Shown: positions 1 to 11,704, counted from the first letter of the stretch. The stretch is 64,000 nt of DNA from Sipunculus nudus (GCA_026874595.1 CM049311.1:72724453-72788452); one strand, 5' to 3'. The notes: generated by a model from the sequence alone, not told the origin. Translations and numbers: made by a program.

Positions 1-250
1 GAAAAGTGTTGGCGCCACCTGGATTTTTCTCATTATAATGAATATTTTTCTATTATATTTAATTATGAGATGAAAACAATCAAGTCATTTCTCAGCTGTG
101 AGAAAACCTGGTCTGTTTATTGATCACAAGTGGATGCTCTATAGTAATCACCCCGTCTGTCTGTCTATCTGTTCATCTGTCCATCTGTACATCCGTCCAC
201 CCACACAAAAAAGTCAAGGTCACAGGACGCACTTATTTAAAAAGATAGTG
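1..250 (+). repeat. Fragments of the bivalve-type interspersed repeat (CTGTC-rich head)
   Basis: Bases 8-19 carry TTGGCGCCACC, the palindrome-bearing part of repeat family 1. Bases 130-205 are a run of CTGTCTGTCTATCTGTTCATCTG-like steps with the sense and spacing of the family-1 head described at 3778. The short open reading frames here start at GTG and read through the simple repeat, so I do not regard them as genes. Confidence 0.5.
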
Positions 251-254
251 GAAA

Positions 255-1175
255 AGTTTACAATGGATATGTTAGGACCGTTAATTACATAATCAATAAC
301 ATTTATCGAAATCCATGAAACTGATCACCCGTTCACCAGTAAAGTCCTTTAACATGCCATCAATAATATGTTATCAGACCGATTACCTCTGAACAGATAG
401 GGCCTAATGCATCGTGGTTTTTACTTCGACCTGCATTTCGTAAACACACATCTGAAAAACGACAGTGTCCTTTCTCCAAAACAAACTTCCGGGAAACCTC
501 ACAGAGCAACTACAACAACGAAATTGCTTTTTTGTAGTTTACTTTTATGAAAATAAATCGATCTCTGTAAACTCTATGTGCATGTTATTTATCTGGATTC
601 GAAAAAAACCGCATTGTGTGGACACGTTTTTATTTTATATACTCGGAAACCTTTGTGGACACATATTTTTATTTTTTAAACTCGGAAACCCTTGTGGACA
701 CACGTTTTTATTTTATAAACTCGGAAACCCTTGTGGACACACGGTTTTATTTTATATACTGAAAAAAAAAACTTATGGACACACGTTTTATTGTATATAC
801 TCAGAAACCCCTTGGACACACGTTTTTATTTTATATACTCGGAAACCCTTGTGGACACACATTATTTTTATATAATCGGAAACCCTTGTGGACACAGATT
901 TTTATTTTATATACTCGGAAACCCTTGAGGACACACGGTTTTATTTTATATACTCGGAAACCCTTGTTGACACACGGTTTTATTTTATATACTCCTAAAC
1001 CCTTGAAATATAAGCCACCTGTTATATTGTGATTAAGATACCTTTTTCATTTACTGCCTGTCACACACATAGGAAAACCCGGTTTTGTTGAAAAAAAAGT
1101 AGAAAAGAAAAAGAAGTCTAATGAATGCAAGCCTCCGCCAATCACCTATTTGACCCACATTGCCAGGTTCATTCT
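255..1175 (+). repeat. Diverged duplicate of the right window edge (62725-63275)
   Basis: The stretch beginning AATGGATATGTTAG at about 262 matches the one at about 62731 in order for several hundred bases. Shared anchors are CCCGTTCACCAGT, TTTTTACTTCGACCTGCATTT and CAGTGTCCTTTCTCC. After a minisatellite in this copy, similarity resumes at AAGAAGTCTAATGAATGCAAG (about 1110 here, 63210 there). Identity looks like roughly 80-85% by eye. No gene is visible in either copy. Confidence 0.8.
618..1003 (+). repeat. Minisatellite, about nine 39-bp units
   Basis: The unit is GTGGACACACGTTTTTATTT followed by TATATACTCGGAAACCCTT, 39 bp, repeated about nine times with small deletions. Because 39 is a multiple of three, open frames run through it on the plus strand with a 13-residue period (GHTFLFYILGNPC-like). 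These are repeat translations, not proteins. The related copy at 63055-63098 has a single unit, so the array expanded in this copy. Confidence 0.9.
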
Positions 1176-1660
1176 AGCGTCATATTGACCCTCTGGCATT
1201 ACGACCAGATTACTGGCGCCAGAGTGTCATAACATCTACGTCTGAGGATTGCATTGTAAGGCCTTATGAAGATGTAAATATTTTCGTCATTTCTGACGAC
1301 GCTTAATGGGCTACAGGTACACTGTCAATCAACATAAACCAGACCATTCGTTGGCATTTTTTGTGTACTTTCTAATAATACCAAATACGAGCGAGAAAAG
1401 TTCCTGTTTAACCCAGCACATTGCTAAACCCCTCGGCATATTTGTTGAATTTATGACCGCATGAACACAAGCGTGGCTCGCACGGGTTACAGGACGCAGG
1501 CAACTTGCAGGCGACACAAGGAATGACCCGTGTCTATGGAGACGGTGTTTCAGTTTGGGTTGCGAGCTCACATATATACTATTGTGTTTATGCACCATTC
1601 TAAGCATATTTATAAGATTATATCCGTTTACCACAATATGAATGCAACCATATGCAAGTA
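1170..1660. repeat. Repeat copy, inverted relative to 14690-15150
   Basis: The reverse complement of this stretch matches 14690-15150 over most of its length. Shared anchors are GAGCTCACA, CCCAAACTGAAACACC, AGAAAGTACACAAAAAATGC and the GTAATGCCAGAGGGTC-like end. Both copies carry an open frame in the same sense (minus here, plus at 14740) with similar translations containing SSQPKLKH and PVTRASHACV / PVTHASHACV. The frame here starts at GTG and no family is recognisable. I treat it as a repeat with a retained frame rather than a proven gene. Confidence 0.7.
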
Positions 1661-1869
1661 GATAACTCGTACAGCTTTCAAGTCTTAGGAAATACCAACT
1701 GAACTGCAGTTAAACTAATAAATTCCTAACAAAGGCAGCCTTATCATAGGTGCTTACCATTCATGTTATCATCGTGTTTCCTTTTTCGTGTTACCATCGT
1801 TTTTCCATGACAAGTATATCTTTATTTATTTAAATGTTATGATAAGCAAATATATCATAAATAAGAGGA

Positions 1870-2085
1870 AAGAACAAGTGACCCATGGGTCCCCTGACTA
1901 GGAAGAGATTCGCAAAATGAAATTTTATCATCAGATTGGTAGCATATACCCATTCAACTGAAGCATCAAACAGATTACCCGACCGGCCAAGATTGTGTCT
2001 GTATTTATATATCCCGAAAATAGAGAAAAAAATGTGTAAACTTTAAAACTAGAATACCAGTAGTCGACAAGCAACTACGTGTATC
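1870..2085 (-). repeat. 3' end of a family-1 element, reverse orientation
   Basis: GTGACCCATGGGTC at 1879, followed by AGAGATTCGCAAAATG, TAGCATATACCCATTCAACTG and GAAGCATCAAACAGATTA, is the reverse complement of 5530-5672. It is the terminal part of the same element type in the opposite sense. It abuts the tandem family 2 that starts at about 2100. Confidence 0.75.
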
Positions 2086-2099
2086 CGCCAAATCAGAGT

Positions 2100-3170
2100 G
2101 GAACGGGTGAAGTGAGGCATGGATTGAGTGGCAAGGGGAAATAGAGTGAGGTGTGTTGCATATTAGCATGGATGTCTGCAGCCTAATGTTGTGCCACCTA
2201 CATCAAATCCAGAAAGCTGTCCAAGTTGTATAAATATGCGAAAGTTTAGGCAGAAAAGTCAAACCACTACATGTATATGAGTGATTTTAGCCCACGGCAG
2301 ACATACAGACAGACGCTGTGAAAAATGGTTGCAGGTGGCCCTCCAGTTTTGTGCATGATAAAGACCTATGTGAGATCTAAACACATGCACAGATTTTGCC
2401 CAATCGGTCAAATGGTTCCCGAAATATGAGCTTGGATGTCAGCAGCGTAAACAAAAATGTAGGTGGCGCCATCTGTCATAAAATCAAGAAAGCTGTCCAG
2501 GATGTATAAACCTACAAAATTTTTGCAGTTATGTCAAACCACTACAGAGATATGAGTGATTTTAGCCCACGGCAGACAAACTGACAGACGCTGTGGAAAA
2601 ATTGTTGCAGGTGGCCCCTCCAATTTTGTGTATGAAAAAGACTTATGTGAGATCTATACACATGCAAATTTTGGCCCAATCGGTCAAACGGTTCCCGAGA
2701 TATGAGCTCGAATGTCTGCAGCGTAAACTAGAATGTAGGTGGCACCACCTGTCATAAAATCAAGAAAGCTGTCTAGGATGTATAAAACTGCAAAATTTTA
2801 GGCAGATATGTCAAACCACTGCCGCGATACGAGTGATATTATCCCACGGTAGACGAAAGGACGCTGTGCAAAAATGGTGGCAGGTGGCGCCACCAGTTTT
2901 GCGTATGATAAAGAGCTATGTGAGATCTATAAACATGCCTAATCGGTCAAACGGTTTCCGAGATATGAGCTTGGATATCTGCAGCGTGAACGTGAATGTA
3001 GGTGGCGCCACCTGTCATAAAATCAAGAAAGCTATCCAGGATGTATACGCATACCGAATTTCAAGTGAATTAGTCAATTCACTACAGAGATATGAGTGAT
3101 TTTAACCCAAGGCAGATGAACAGATTGACACTGTGCAAACATGGTTGCAGGTTGCAGTGGGAGTAGCGTC
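2100..3170 (+). repeat. Tandem repeat family 2, four ~270-bp units
   Basis: Anchors AGAAAGCTGTCC recur at about 2210, 2487, 2763 and 3022. Each is preceded by GTAGGTGGCGCCA(C/T)CTGTC and followed by ACCACT(A/G)C(A/C)GAGATATGAGTGA, CCCACGGCAGAC and GTTGCAGGTGG. The unit is about 260-277 bp with clear divergence. The palindrome GGTGGCGCCACC occurs twice per unit in the best copy. The open frame at 2833-3099 lies inside a unit and is not a gene. Confidence 0.85.
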
Positions 3171-3777
3171 AGTTTCTGATTAGATTGTCACTTCAACAAT
3201 CCCATAGCAACAGAGTCATACTCCTGTGATTCCGAGTCTGGGCAGTGTGGTTGATGGGGTTACTTTACTGAACAGTCTATTTAGTCCATGGACACAGGGT
3301 CTCTTACCCTCGTGCCTTTTTTTGCTCGGAGTTTCAGCTGCACGTGCCAGCGATGTTTACACATCAACCAGGGATTTTCCGCAAAAGTGTTTCCTCGGTT
3401 ATATAAGCGGAAATAAAACAACAAACAGGTGACCCATGGGTCATTAGCTCACCTGGCTAGCATGGCATTATAGGCTAACGTATTTTGTCATCTGAAAACC
3501 ACTTTGTGATTAAATTAAAATGTGATCTTGACCTTTGACATTTACGAAACCAAACATGTCGACATGGTTCTTCCCTAAGTGATGGGTCATACATACGTGG
3601 AGACTGAATATAATCTTAACTTGTTTATACAGGTTATACAAAAGAGGAGTCAAATAAGGTCACCGGTTTTCAAACTCCGCCAAGAACTTGGAGATTCCCG
3701 TGTACACAAACATGTACATATACGCATTTTGTCCAGTAAAATCTAGTTGCAAATTATTCGACCTTTTGTCATGCGTG
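3170..3777. other. No gene seen; repeat-like flank with a GACCCATGGGTC palindrome
   Basis: This stretch contains GGTGACCCATGGGTCATTAG at 3428, another copy of the family-1 terminal palindrome, preceded by TTATATAAGCGGAAATAAAAC. The open frame at 3226-3432 starts at a non-ATG codon and has no recognisable domain. Confidence 0.4.
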
Positions 3778-5675
3778 TTTTTAGCTCAGCTGACTGAAAG
3801 TCTTCTGAGCTATAGCGATCACTCTTTGTTCGTCGTCCGTCTAGCTGTCCGTCTGTCCGTCTGTCTCTCTGTCCCTCTGTCCGTCTGTCCGTCCGTTAAC
3901 CAGGCACAAATTGTAATCGCTGGACCTAGAATCTTGTAACTTGACATTCTGAGAGGTCCATGAAAAATCTCCATGGAAACCAGAAATTAGGTCTCTGTTA
4001 CCCATATCCTTTGAGCTATGGGGCCCCAAAGTAACCCCCCCCCCCCCCCCTCCCCAGAATAATAAAAAAATTCATACAAAAACTTTAATATCTCATTAAC
4101 TTCATCACTGATGGTCTTTATTTTTTGCATACATATTGATCATGAGATGTTTCATCAGTTTCTGCAGACTGTTGGCGTCACCTGTATTTTTCGATTTTTT
4201 TACGTTTTTTTTTCTCTATTTTTGGGACCTTCAAAAATGTGAACATCTGTCAACAGGGAACAAATCGTAAAGATTGGACCTAGAATCTTCCTAGACACAG
4301 TGAGAGACCTATGGAAGGTCTCCATGGAAACCTAACATAAGGTCTCTGTTACCTATATCCTTTGAGCTGTGGGGCTCCCAATTACTCCCCAGAATAATGG
4401 AAAATTTGATAAAAAACAAACTGCAACATCTCAATAACTACAACACTGATGGTCATGATTTTTGGCATACATATTGATCAAGAGGTGTTCCATCAGTTCC
4501 TGCAGACTGGTGGCGCCACCTGTATTTTTTTCAAATTTTTACATTTTTTTTCTCTATTTTTGAGACCTTTAAGGATGTAGTTATCTGTCAACAGGGTACA
4601 AATCGTAACGACTAAACCTAGAATCTTCATTCTTGATACACAGGAGACCCGTGAAAAGTCTCAATGGAAACATGAAATTAGGTCTCTGTTACCCATATCC
4701 TTCTGAAGTATCTGAACAACTAATGCAGAGATCACCATAATCGTTTGTATGGATATTGGTCGTGGAGTGTTTCATCAGTTTCTGCAGACTGGTGGCACCA
4801 CCTGTATTTGTTCGTGTTTTTTTTACCATTTTTTTTTCTCTATTTTTGAGACATTTAAAGATATGAACATCTGTTAACAGGGCAGACATCATTACAACTG
4901 GAAATAGAATCTTCATTCTTGACACACTGGGAGACCCATGAAAAGTCTCCATGGAAACCTGAAATTAGGGCTCTGTTACCCATATCCTTCAAGCTATAGG
5001 ACTCCGAAGTATCCCTCAGAATAATAGTCAATTTGATACAAAAGCTAAAGTATGTGAACGACTAATGCAGAGACCACCATAATCCTTTGCATGGATATGG
5101 ATTATGGAGTGTTTCATCTGTTTCTGCAGACTGGTTGTGCCACCTATATTTTATTCAATTTTTTAAAATTATTTTCTCTATTTGTGAGACCTTTAAGGAT
5201 GCTGTCATCTGTTAATGTGGCACAAATTGTAACAACAGGACCTAGAATCTTCATTCTTGTCATGCAAGGAGGCCCATGAAAAGTGTCTGTGGAAACCTGA
5301 AATTAGGTCTCTGTTACCCATATCCTTCAAGCTATAGGACTCCGAAGTATCCCTCAGAATAATGGAAAATTTGATACAAAAGCTGAAGTATCTGAACAAC
5401 TAATGCAGAGATCACCATGATTCTTTGCATGGATACTGACCATTAAGTGTTTTTATTAGTTTCTGCAGACTGATGGAACCACCTGTATTTTTTTAAAGTT
5501 TACGCATTTTTTCTCTAATTTTGAGATGTATAAATATAGTCACAATCTTGACCTGTTGGTTAATCTGTTTGATGCTTCCGTTGAATGGGTATTTACTACC
5601 ATTCAGATGATAAAATTTCCTTTTGCGAATCTCTTCCCGGTCAGCTGAGCGTCATGACCCATGGGTCACTTGTTT
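3778..5675 (+). repeat. Family-1 interspersed element, complete multi-unit copy
   Basis: It begins TTTTTAGCTCAGCTGACTGA, runs through a GTCCGTCTGTCC-rich head and then about five internal units of 310-350 bp. Each unit contains (GA)CCTAGAATCTT, TCCATGGAAACC, TCTCTGTTACCCATATCC, GAATAATGGAAAATTTGAT and CTGCAGACTGGTGGCGCCAC. The element ends GTCAGCTGAGCGTCATGACC then CATGGGTCACTTGTT. The first and last parts hold an inverted 11-bp motif (GCTCAGCTGAC / GTCAGCTGAGC). There is no coding capacity, so it is non-autonomous. The superfamily is not certain. Confidence 0.9.
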
Positions 5676-7900
5676 ATATGATGAATCAGCACATTTAGTT
5701 TCACTAATCACCATCAGGTGTCGCTAGCGGTGGACAGGTGCTACCATCTTTTGAGCTTGGTTAAAACTATTTGTACTTACCACAGACTTTAAAACCATCC
5801 CGGAATTATATGCGAAAGCCGGGGGCATAAGTTTCCTGAATTTACTTGTTTCTCAATATTATCAGTGCATATATTCATTCTGCCTTTTTAAATTTTGACT
5901 CCACACCCAAGATTATATAGCCTCTTTTTTTTGTTAACCTTCCATCATCCTACATATTGTAATGGCATCAGTGTAGACTACAGGGCCGTACAGCAGAGGT
6001 TCCATTCCAGGCAGGCGCAACTTCTGCTGTTTTATTGGGATATTCTAGTTTGTTTAAAAATGTACTAACACGTTTAAATAATATTACTACATGTTTCATA
6101 GCAGATAACCTCACAGGAGAAAGTAGTGCGAGCAATATTTTATCCAGCAGTCCCAAACGTAGGTACTAATTTTAAATCCCCCCCCCTTATCATTATTCCG
6201 CTGCCTCAGCAAAAAGTGAAGTAAAGAGTTCAGTTCTGAATGTGCCTCTGTCTGTCTATCTGAAAATAATTCATATGCTAATGAAAAAGGGTTATAGCAT
6301 TAGGATTTACATTTCAAGTGCAACAATATAACAAAAACTTTTACCTCTTTTCTGTGTCAGGATTTTATATTTTTCTATCATAGGCAAATTCAGCTGAGCG
6401 CATTGTAACATGTTTAAACATCTGCAGGAGCTGATAATGGCGGGGTCTTTAACATAGATAACTCAAGTCATCTGAGCTACAGTGCAGGGATGGGTCTTTG
6501 ACAGCCTATCACTCTGACCAGACGCCTTGCCGTCCATTAGTCCCTTCAATACCTCAGAAGTTCTTGTTATAAAATTACCGGAAAAGGGCCAGATTTCTCT
6601 CATATGAAACGTGTTTGTTTAATCACGCTTATATAATATTGTGAGATACATTAGGATGCAAAAGGCGGGGTAATTGCTCTTAATTTTTGGGGATATTTTC
6701 GAGTAGCAAAAGCTTCTGGGCAATAGTTAAATGATTTTTATCTGATCTGATTTCATCTACATCAGAACAAGTTAAAATTTCTAGATAATGGACATTCAAA
6801 TTTCGGATTACTATTCATTTCTGAGGCTGATGGACCGTGCTGGTCCATTCCCTGGTCCTCTCATGAATTGTCCCTGCAACAATGAATTGTTAGAATCTTG
6901 GGAGGCAGCAATTGCGAGGAGTCTGAAAGGAAAACGAAGCCTTCGTTTACAGTGAGTTATCAGTAATATGATGTGTACACCAACACCAACTAAATGCAAC
7001 AGTGAGAAACATCATTATTTGTTCAATTGGTAATTACGGTGCAAATGTCCTAAACCGAAAAAAAAATAAAAAAATGTAAAGGTATGTTAATAAATTAAGA
7101 ATCCTCAAATTAAGGTTGCAGGAAATAAAAGGGTGAACTGAATCCTGACAGTCTTTAGATCTTGTAGGCCTATACCCATCTGTAAAAAGTGTCGGAATAA
7201 GAGAAGAAAAAATATGTCGATACTGACTTAATTAGATCAGACTGTTTTTGGTCGCTCAGAACAAATGAGCAGATTCAGTGTTTGCATTCCCGAACAAGTT
7301 TATGTAATCATGCTGAATAAATGATACTGGCGGCTTCCAATCACTGATAATGCTATTAATGAGTGTAAATTAAGACGAGAATTCAATTACCTAAGCTTGT
7401 ATAGGTACTCTCCGTACATGAAAATTAGTTATTAAAAAAGTAATTTTATGTAATGAACTTATGGTTAAGATATCATCCATTTCTTTTAAAGTGTTTTTTT
7501 TTCAGTTTTACTCTCACTGTTGTTGGCACTTGGGCATTACGCGTATATCTGAGGTAGGCTAGTCGTGTAAACAATGTCATGAGTTAACTGTGTGTTCCCT
7601 CAACATTTCAGCTACTATCATCCTAGGATATATTGCTACTGAAATAACACAGTTTAGATCACCGGTTTCTTTTTATTTTCAAGCGTTATCTAGTCTATGA
7701 AATTGAGCAGTTATGTCCTGCCTACACCATTTGTATTCATCATTTGGGCCAAGATAAGTTTATTTTGAGAAATGTTAATAAATTTTTCATGTGTTAGCCC
7801 CTTCAGGAAAGTAGCTTTTCCTTAAAGACCTATACCGAAACCCATCATTTGCTTGCACTGATGTGTTCCTGTGGATATGTATATATAGTGTTTTATGAAT
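5676..7900. other. Unannotated AT-rich stretch; one weak exon candidate
   Basis: No repeat family or intact gene is visible. The only coding-like patch is at about 6823-6951 on the plus strand: a frame containing NELLESWEAAIARSLKGKR, preceded by TTCATTTCTGAG and followed by the donor-like GTGAGTTA. No homologous family comes to mind. Confidence 0.4.
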
Positions 7901-7904
7901 TCTG

Positions 7905-8033
7905 TGCAAATCTATATATTAATAGCGTAAGGCGATTTTTGTGATTTTCCGTATCTCCTCTGATACTACCGTACGGTTTGCCATGTTTTCTGACATACAT
8001 ATGCTCAGGATTTGTCCGAAGAGATTCCACCCA
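7905..8033 (-). repeat. 3' flank shared by the two GIY-YIG fossils (copy 1)
   Basis: CTATATATTAATAGCGTAA, CATACATATGCTC and ATTTGTCCGAAGAGATTCCA recur in the same order at 9770-9893 (copy 2). Each lies on the 3' side of a decayed minus-strand GIY-YIG coding sequence. The flank was therefore probably duplicated with the gene. Confidence 0.75.
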
Positions 8034-8267
8034 CTTTTATTTGCAATATTTGCGTATTACGTGCATAATCAATAATTTTAATATTTGCTCCCCCGCAGGC
8101 GCCTCTTTTCTTTGTGTCTTCGGGCCTGGTAACACAATGGCCACAGAATGTTTGATGGCGGGACAGAGGTTTTCTCCGGAGGCCCTGTCTGCATGGGCTT
8201 TTCTTAAATTTGCGGTGACCATCCCGAAATAATCCCCATTGGAGATCTCTTCTCAAAAGGCAACCTC
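8033..8267 (-). pseudogene. Degraded GIY-YIG family relic (fossil 1)
   Basis: I found this by aligning it to fossil 2 (10072-10391). On the minus strand the two share, in order, GGTTGCC at the start, TCGGGATG, ATGCAGA(C/T)AGG, a KxxRGA-coding patch, CGGGGGAGC versus CGGGGAACG, ATTAAAA and TGC(A/G)CGTG/A. The start codon position reads GAG. Reading frames are broken by several indels, and the C-terminal part is missing, with the sequence running into the duplicated 3' flank. Individual frames still carry weak family-like pieces such as a GxxxxDxxRKF string. No functional product is expected. On its own the match to the protein family would be weak; the support comes from nucleotide colinearity with fossil 2. 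Confidence 0.5.
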
Positions 8268-8371
8268 CGCGCAGCGAAAAGGTCTATTGTGCACAAGGAG
8301 ATATCGCGTGAGGAAAATGCTCAAAAGGGGGATCTTTCAAAGAATGAAAATTTTCCGAGCGGTAGTGAATG

Positions 8372-9341
8372 CAGGGTAGTGTGTAAAACCCGAACCCCAC
8401 GGTCCCCGGATCCCATAAACCTATATCTCATTTTCCATAATTTATACCGATAAAAACACCACTATTGTTGATGTAAGAACAGAGCAAAGTCCCTAAATGT
8501 TGCACATTTGTAAATGTCCGATTCACTGAGAGATTTATAATTACAAAAATATTTCGATGAAGACGGACCTCATTTACTTGAATTTGCCGACTGTTCAATT
8601 TGGACGGACCCCAGTAACCACCGCTCATATTTTTATTTATGACTAAAAGGGGAAAAAAAGTAGCACTCATGTCACACACTAAATATAATATTTGTTATTT
8701 TAAATGAAAATATAATAGTGCTGGCACAGTGGGGGAGATTTTTAATTGAAGTGCACTAACAGTTGAGCGAACCTGAGACTGATATATCAGAGCACTTCCA
8801 CATAACAACAGGTTTCGTGCTCCGTTCATAACAATATATGCAATTTAAAGTTTGCAATAATATAAATACCGAAAGGAATTGTTGATTACTTGCAATTCAA
8901 GCAACTACAGGTTCCAAAATAATGATTTTTAAATGTTTTTAATTATTATACTTTTTAAAACGCTACACAAATGAAATAAATAGCAAATATAAAATTATAA
9001 ATAAAAACTGAGACAGAAATTTAAAAATACAGATACAAACACAATAATGAATTACAAGGGTGTTATGGCTAAACGTGATGTGAAATACATGTATGTACTA
9101 GAGAAATGGTAAAACAACGAGAAAACGGGGTCCGTGCGCCAGGGTCCGTAAGTAATTTTTTTTATCAAATTTTGTTGGAAAACAGACTATTTTTTATGTT
9201 TTAACCAAACATGATATAAAATATGTCTTTAGATAAGATTATGCTGAAATATCTGGACAAATTACCATGAGAGTTTAAGAATTACAAATTTTTCTAGGGG
9301 TCCGGGATCCGGAGTAGGATCCGGGTTTAACACACTGCCTG
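8372..9341. mobile_element. Candidate TIR element (about 970 bp) without a transposase
   Basis: The left end CAGGGTAGTGTGTAAAACCC and the reverse complement of the right end, CAGGCAGTGTGTTAAACCC, match over about 20 bp. Both are followed by GGTCC/GGATCC-rich sequence. The inside has no open frame of note. No clear 8-bp target-site duplication is visible, so the exact limits and superfamily (hAT-like by the CAGGG start) are uncertain. Confidence 0.5.
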
Positions 9342-9769
9342 GACGCAGTGACTGTCTCACTGGAAAACATTGGCTCAGCTTTCAAACAGAAAGGAAAGCG
9401 TGATATTTAAAAATATATACAGCCATAAAATGTACCACATAATATAATGCTACCACGAACTTTTGCGCAGCGGGATTGCCCGACCATGTTAATGCTCAGT
9501 TTTTGTGCGTTATAACCGGAATGCAATTATCGAGATCACGTCTCAGCGCTGTACTGTACTACCATGCAAGATAACAGGTTCCTTTACTGGCGGATTCACG
9601 GGCTCGGAGGGCAACTTTAAATGGCGATGTTCACCATAATATATATTTTCATATAACAATGATTTTATTTAACATATTACTTCATTTTATTTAACACAAC
9701 TTCTTCGAAAATTCTCCGGTCATCCTCTCGGCTTCAATTAGAGTTTTATGCATAACACCATGCATATAA
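9342..9769. other. No feature recognised
   Basis: AT-rich sequence between the TIR element and the second copy of the duplicated 3' flank. I see no gene or repeat in it. Confidence 0.3.
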
Positions 9770-9893
9770 TTGATCTATATATTAATAGCGTAACGCGATT
9801 TGTGTTAATTTTAATTGCCCCCTTTGACACTACGGTTTGCCGTGATTTTTGACATACATATGCTCCAGGTTTGTCCGAAGACATTCCACCATT
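9770..9893 (-). repeat. 3' flank shared by the two GIY-YIG fossils (copy 2)
   Basis: Second copy of the block at 7905-8033: CTATATATTAATAGCGTAA, GACATACATATGCTC and TTTGTCCGAAGACATTCCACC. Roughly 180 bp separate it from the stop codon of fossil 2. Confidence 0.75.
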
Positions 9894-10071
9894 CGGAGAA
9901 GAATGTATTCGTCCAGGTCATTCAGACTCCGACACAAGGTTAACTAAGAGATAGAACACTAATACCAAATGTCGGATTCAAAGAGACAGTAACATTGTAC
10001 ACCCAAGACATGACAGACTATGACAGACTGTTTGACATCAGAACTAAATGCTCGCCCAAAACCGTACTTTG

Positions 10072-10391
10072 TCACTTATATATCTCCGCCGCAATGCCCA
10101 CAAACTTGTTTACTTGTTGAACAGTCACTCCACTTGGAAGACTGTAAATATCTTTGGATTTTGGGTGGCTTTTTTCAATCCTAAGAATGCCCCAAGCTCT
10201 TGAACTACTTTCTAAGCACGCGCAGTTTTTCTTTTAATGTACGTTCCCCGTAGGTCTGCTCCTCTGTGCTTTTGTTTTACTTCCTACAGTCTCCTCTGCG
10301 GGTCGACTGAACACCCGATTTTGGAATCTCTTCCTATCTGCATCTGGTAAAGATAAGCAACATCCCGACACACTCCTGGTTGGGCAACCGT
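10072..10391 (-). pseudogene. GIY-YIG / MUG113-like pseudogene, full length (fossil 2)
   Basis: The minus-strand translation is colinear with gene 1 (19598-19939). The start codon is ACG at 10391-10389. Residue 6 is Gly, 8 is Cys and 15 is Tyr, exactly as in gene 1. A YLYQM motif (GIY equivalent) is followed by KIGCSVDPQRRL (YIG equivalent plus Arg), then a TAG stop at 10286-10284. EVKQKHRGADL follows, with a second TAG at 10214-10212, then LGLKK. A frameshift near 10150 leads to DIYSLPSGVTV, corresponding to WYILPSSVPL in gene 1, and a terminal TGA at 10074-10072. A good splice acceptor (CTAAC branch-like site, then CATTTTAG) ends 2 nt before the start codon, as in gene 1. It lost its start and frame but kept the family's length. 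No product is expected. Confidence 0.8.
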
Positions 10392-10395
10392 TCCT

Positions 10396-11700
10396 AAAAT
10401 GATAGTTAGCAAAATAATAGGAAAAATAAAAGTGAATCATTCGTAATCAGAGGTCACCTGATAACAGTCATTGGTAAATTCCTGATTTCCTTTCTAAATT
10501 TTATTTCCACATTATTCATGTTTGCTATGTCAGCTCAAAAATGCCACTCAACAAACAATTAAACAGCTGTGTTACTGGCAAATATGAAATATATGTATGT
10601 GTGTGTATGTTGCATGGCTTTGTAGTCTATGGCTCTGATCCCTGAGACTATTTATGTCGTAGGTATGAGATAATATGTCATAGGTATGAGATAATATGTC
10701 GTAAGTATATATAAATATTTTTTTCTTTACGAGATTACCAGCTTCCATATAAATGAGATCGTTCTCGACACAGTGTAATTAGCCTCCAGCAACTTGGCGA
10801 GACTTCATGTCTAGTCCAGAAAAAGAACCAAAACGTTATCTTTAATAGGTGGAATAAAATGCTTTTTTTTGCAATTTCCCCCTGCCACCCTGCCACACCT
10901 TCCAATCCTGAGAGCCTTGATGAAAGCACAGCTGGATTCACGTCTCCGTCTTTTGACAAATGTTATATATCCTTTGGCGTCGTTACGTCTATATTTAAAA
11001 GAAATTAAATCGCGGAAATTATATTACCTTTTGAAGGGCGGTTAAATTCTTTTTCAGTTTACGCCTAGAATCCATGAATAAGGAAATAAAAGTACATTTA
11101 TCAAATAAATAGTTATCATGATGTGAATTGAATGACTTTGAGTCTGCAATATATTTATATATAAATATATTATATATAAATATATATTTGCACTTTACCT
11201 ATATCTAACCCCCTAGCTGAAAAATCCGCCTCAAGTGGTATATTGAAAGCCATATTGACTCTTGGAGCATCAGTGCCATGAGCTCAGGATGGTCTAATGT
11301 GATCATATATTGGGTCTCAAAAGATTTCATCGTACAACTATACGTGTTATACTTATACAGAGGATATGTTTCAATGAAGGATTGTTAAGGGAGCTTCATG
11401 AAGCTACATATGTCTGTTAAAGTTGTATGGAGTTTGTCTTCACGATACAGGAAAAGATCATAATGATGAGTGGCGGCATCCTGCCACCCAAACGTCGATT
11501 TTTAATGAACTTAAGACGTTGGAGTGGCAGTACAAGCTATGCCGTTGGGATCAATTATAATATAAGTAGATGTGTACGCCATTTCTGATTATACTTGTCT
11601 AACTCTCTATTTCCCCGAGGAAACACAAACAGTTGCGTTATTTTATTGGAAATAGTAATAAATTACATTGCAGATGACTTACGTGTATTTAGCAGCAGTT
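10396..11700. other. No gene seen; short tandem and AT palindrome only
   Basis: A 24-bp step (TATGTC(G/A)TAGGTATGAGATAA) repeats about 2.3 times at 10651-10705. At 11149-11192 an AT-only palindrome of TATATATAAATATAT type could extrude as a hairpin. The open frames at 10735-10959 and elsewhere have no recognisable motif. Confidence 0.4.
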
Positions 11701-11704
11701 ATTA

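Noticed and set aside
465-1032. Plus-strand frames with repeated GHTFLFYILGNPC-like segments
   Set aside because: These are translations of the 39-bp minisatellite, which is open because the unit is a multiple of three.
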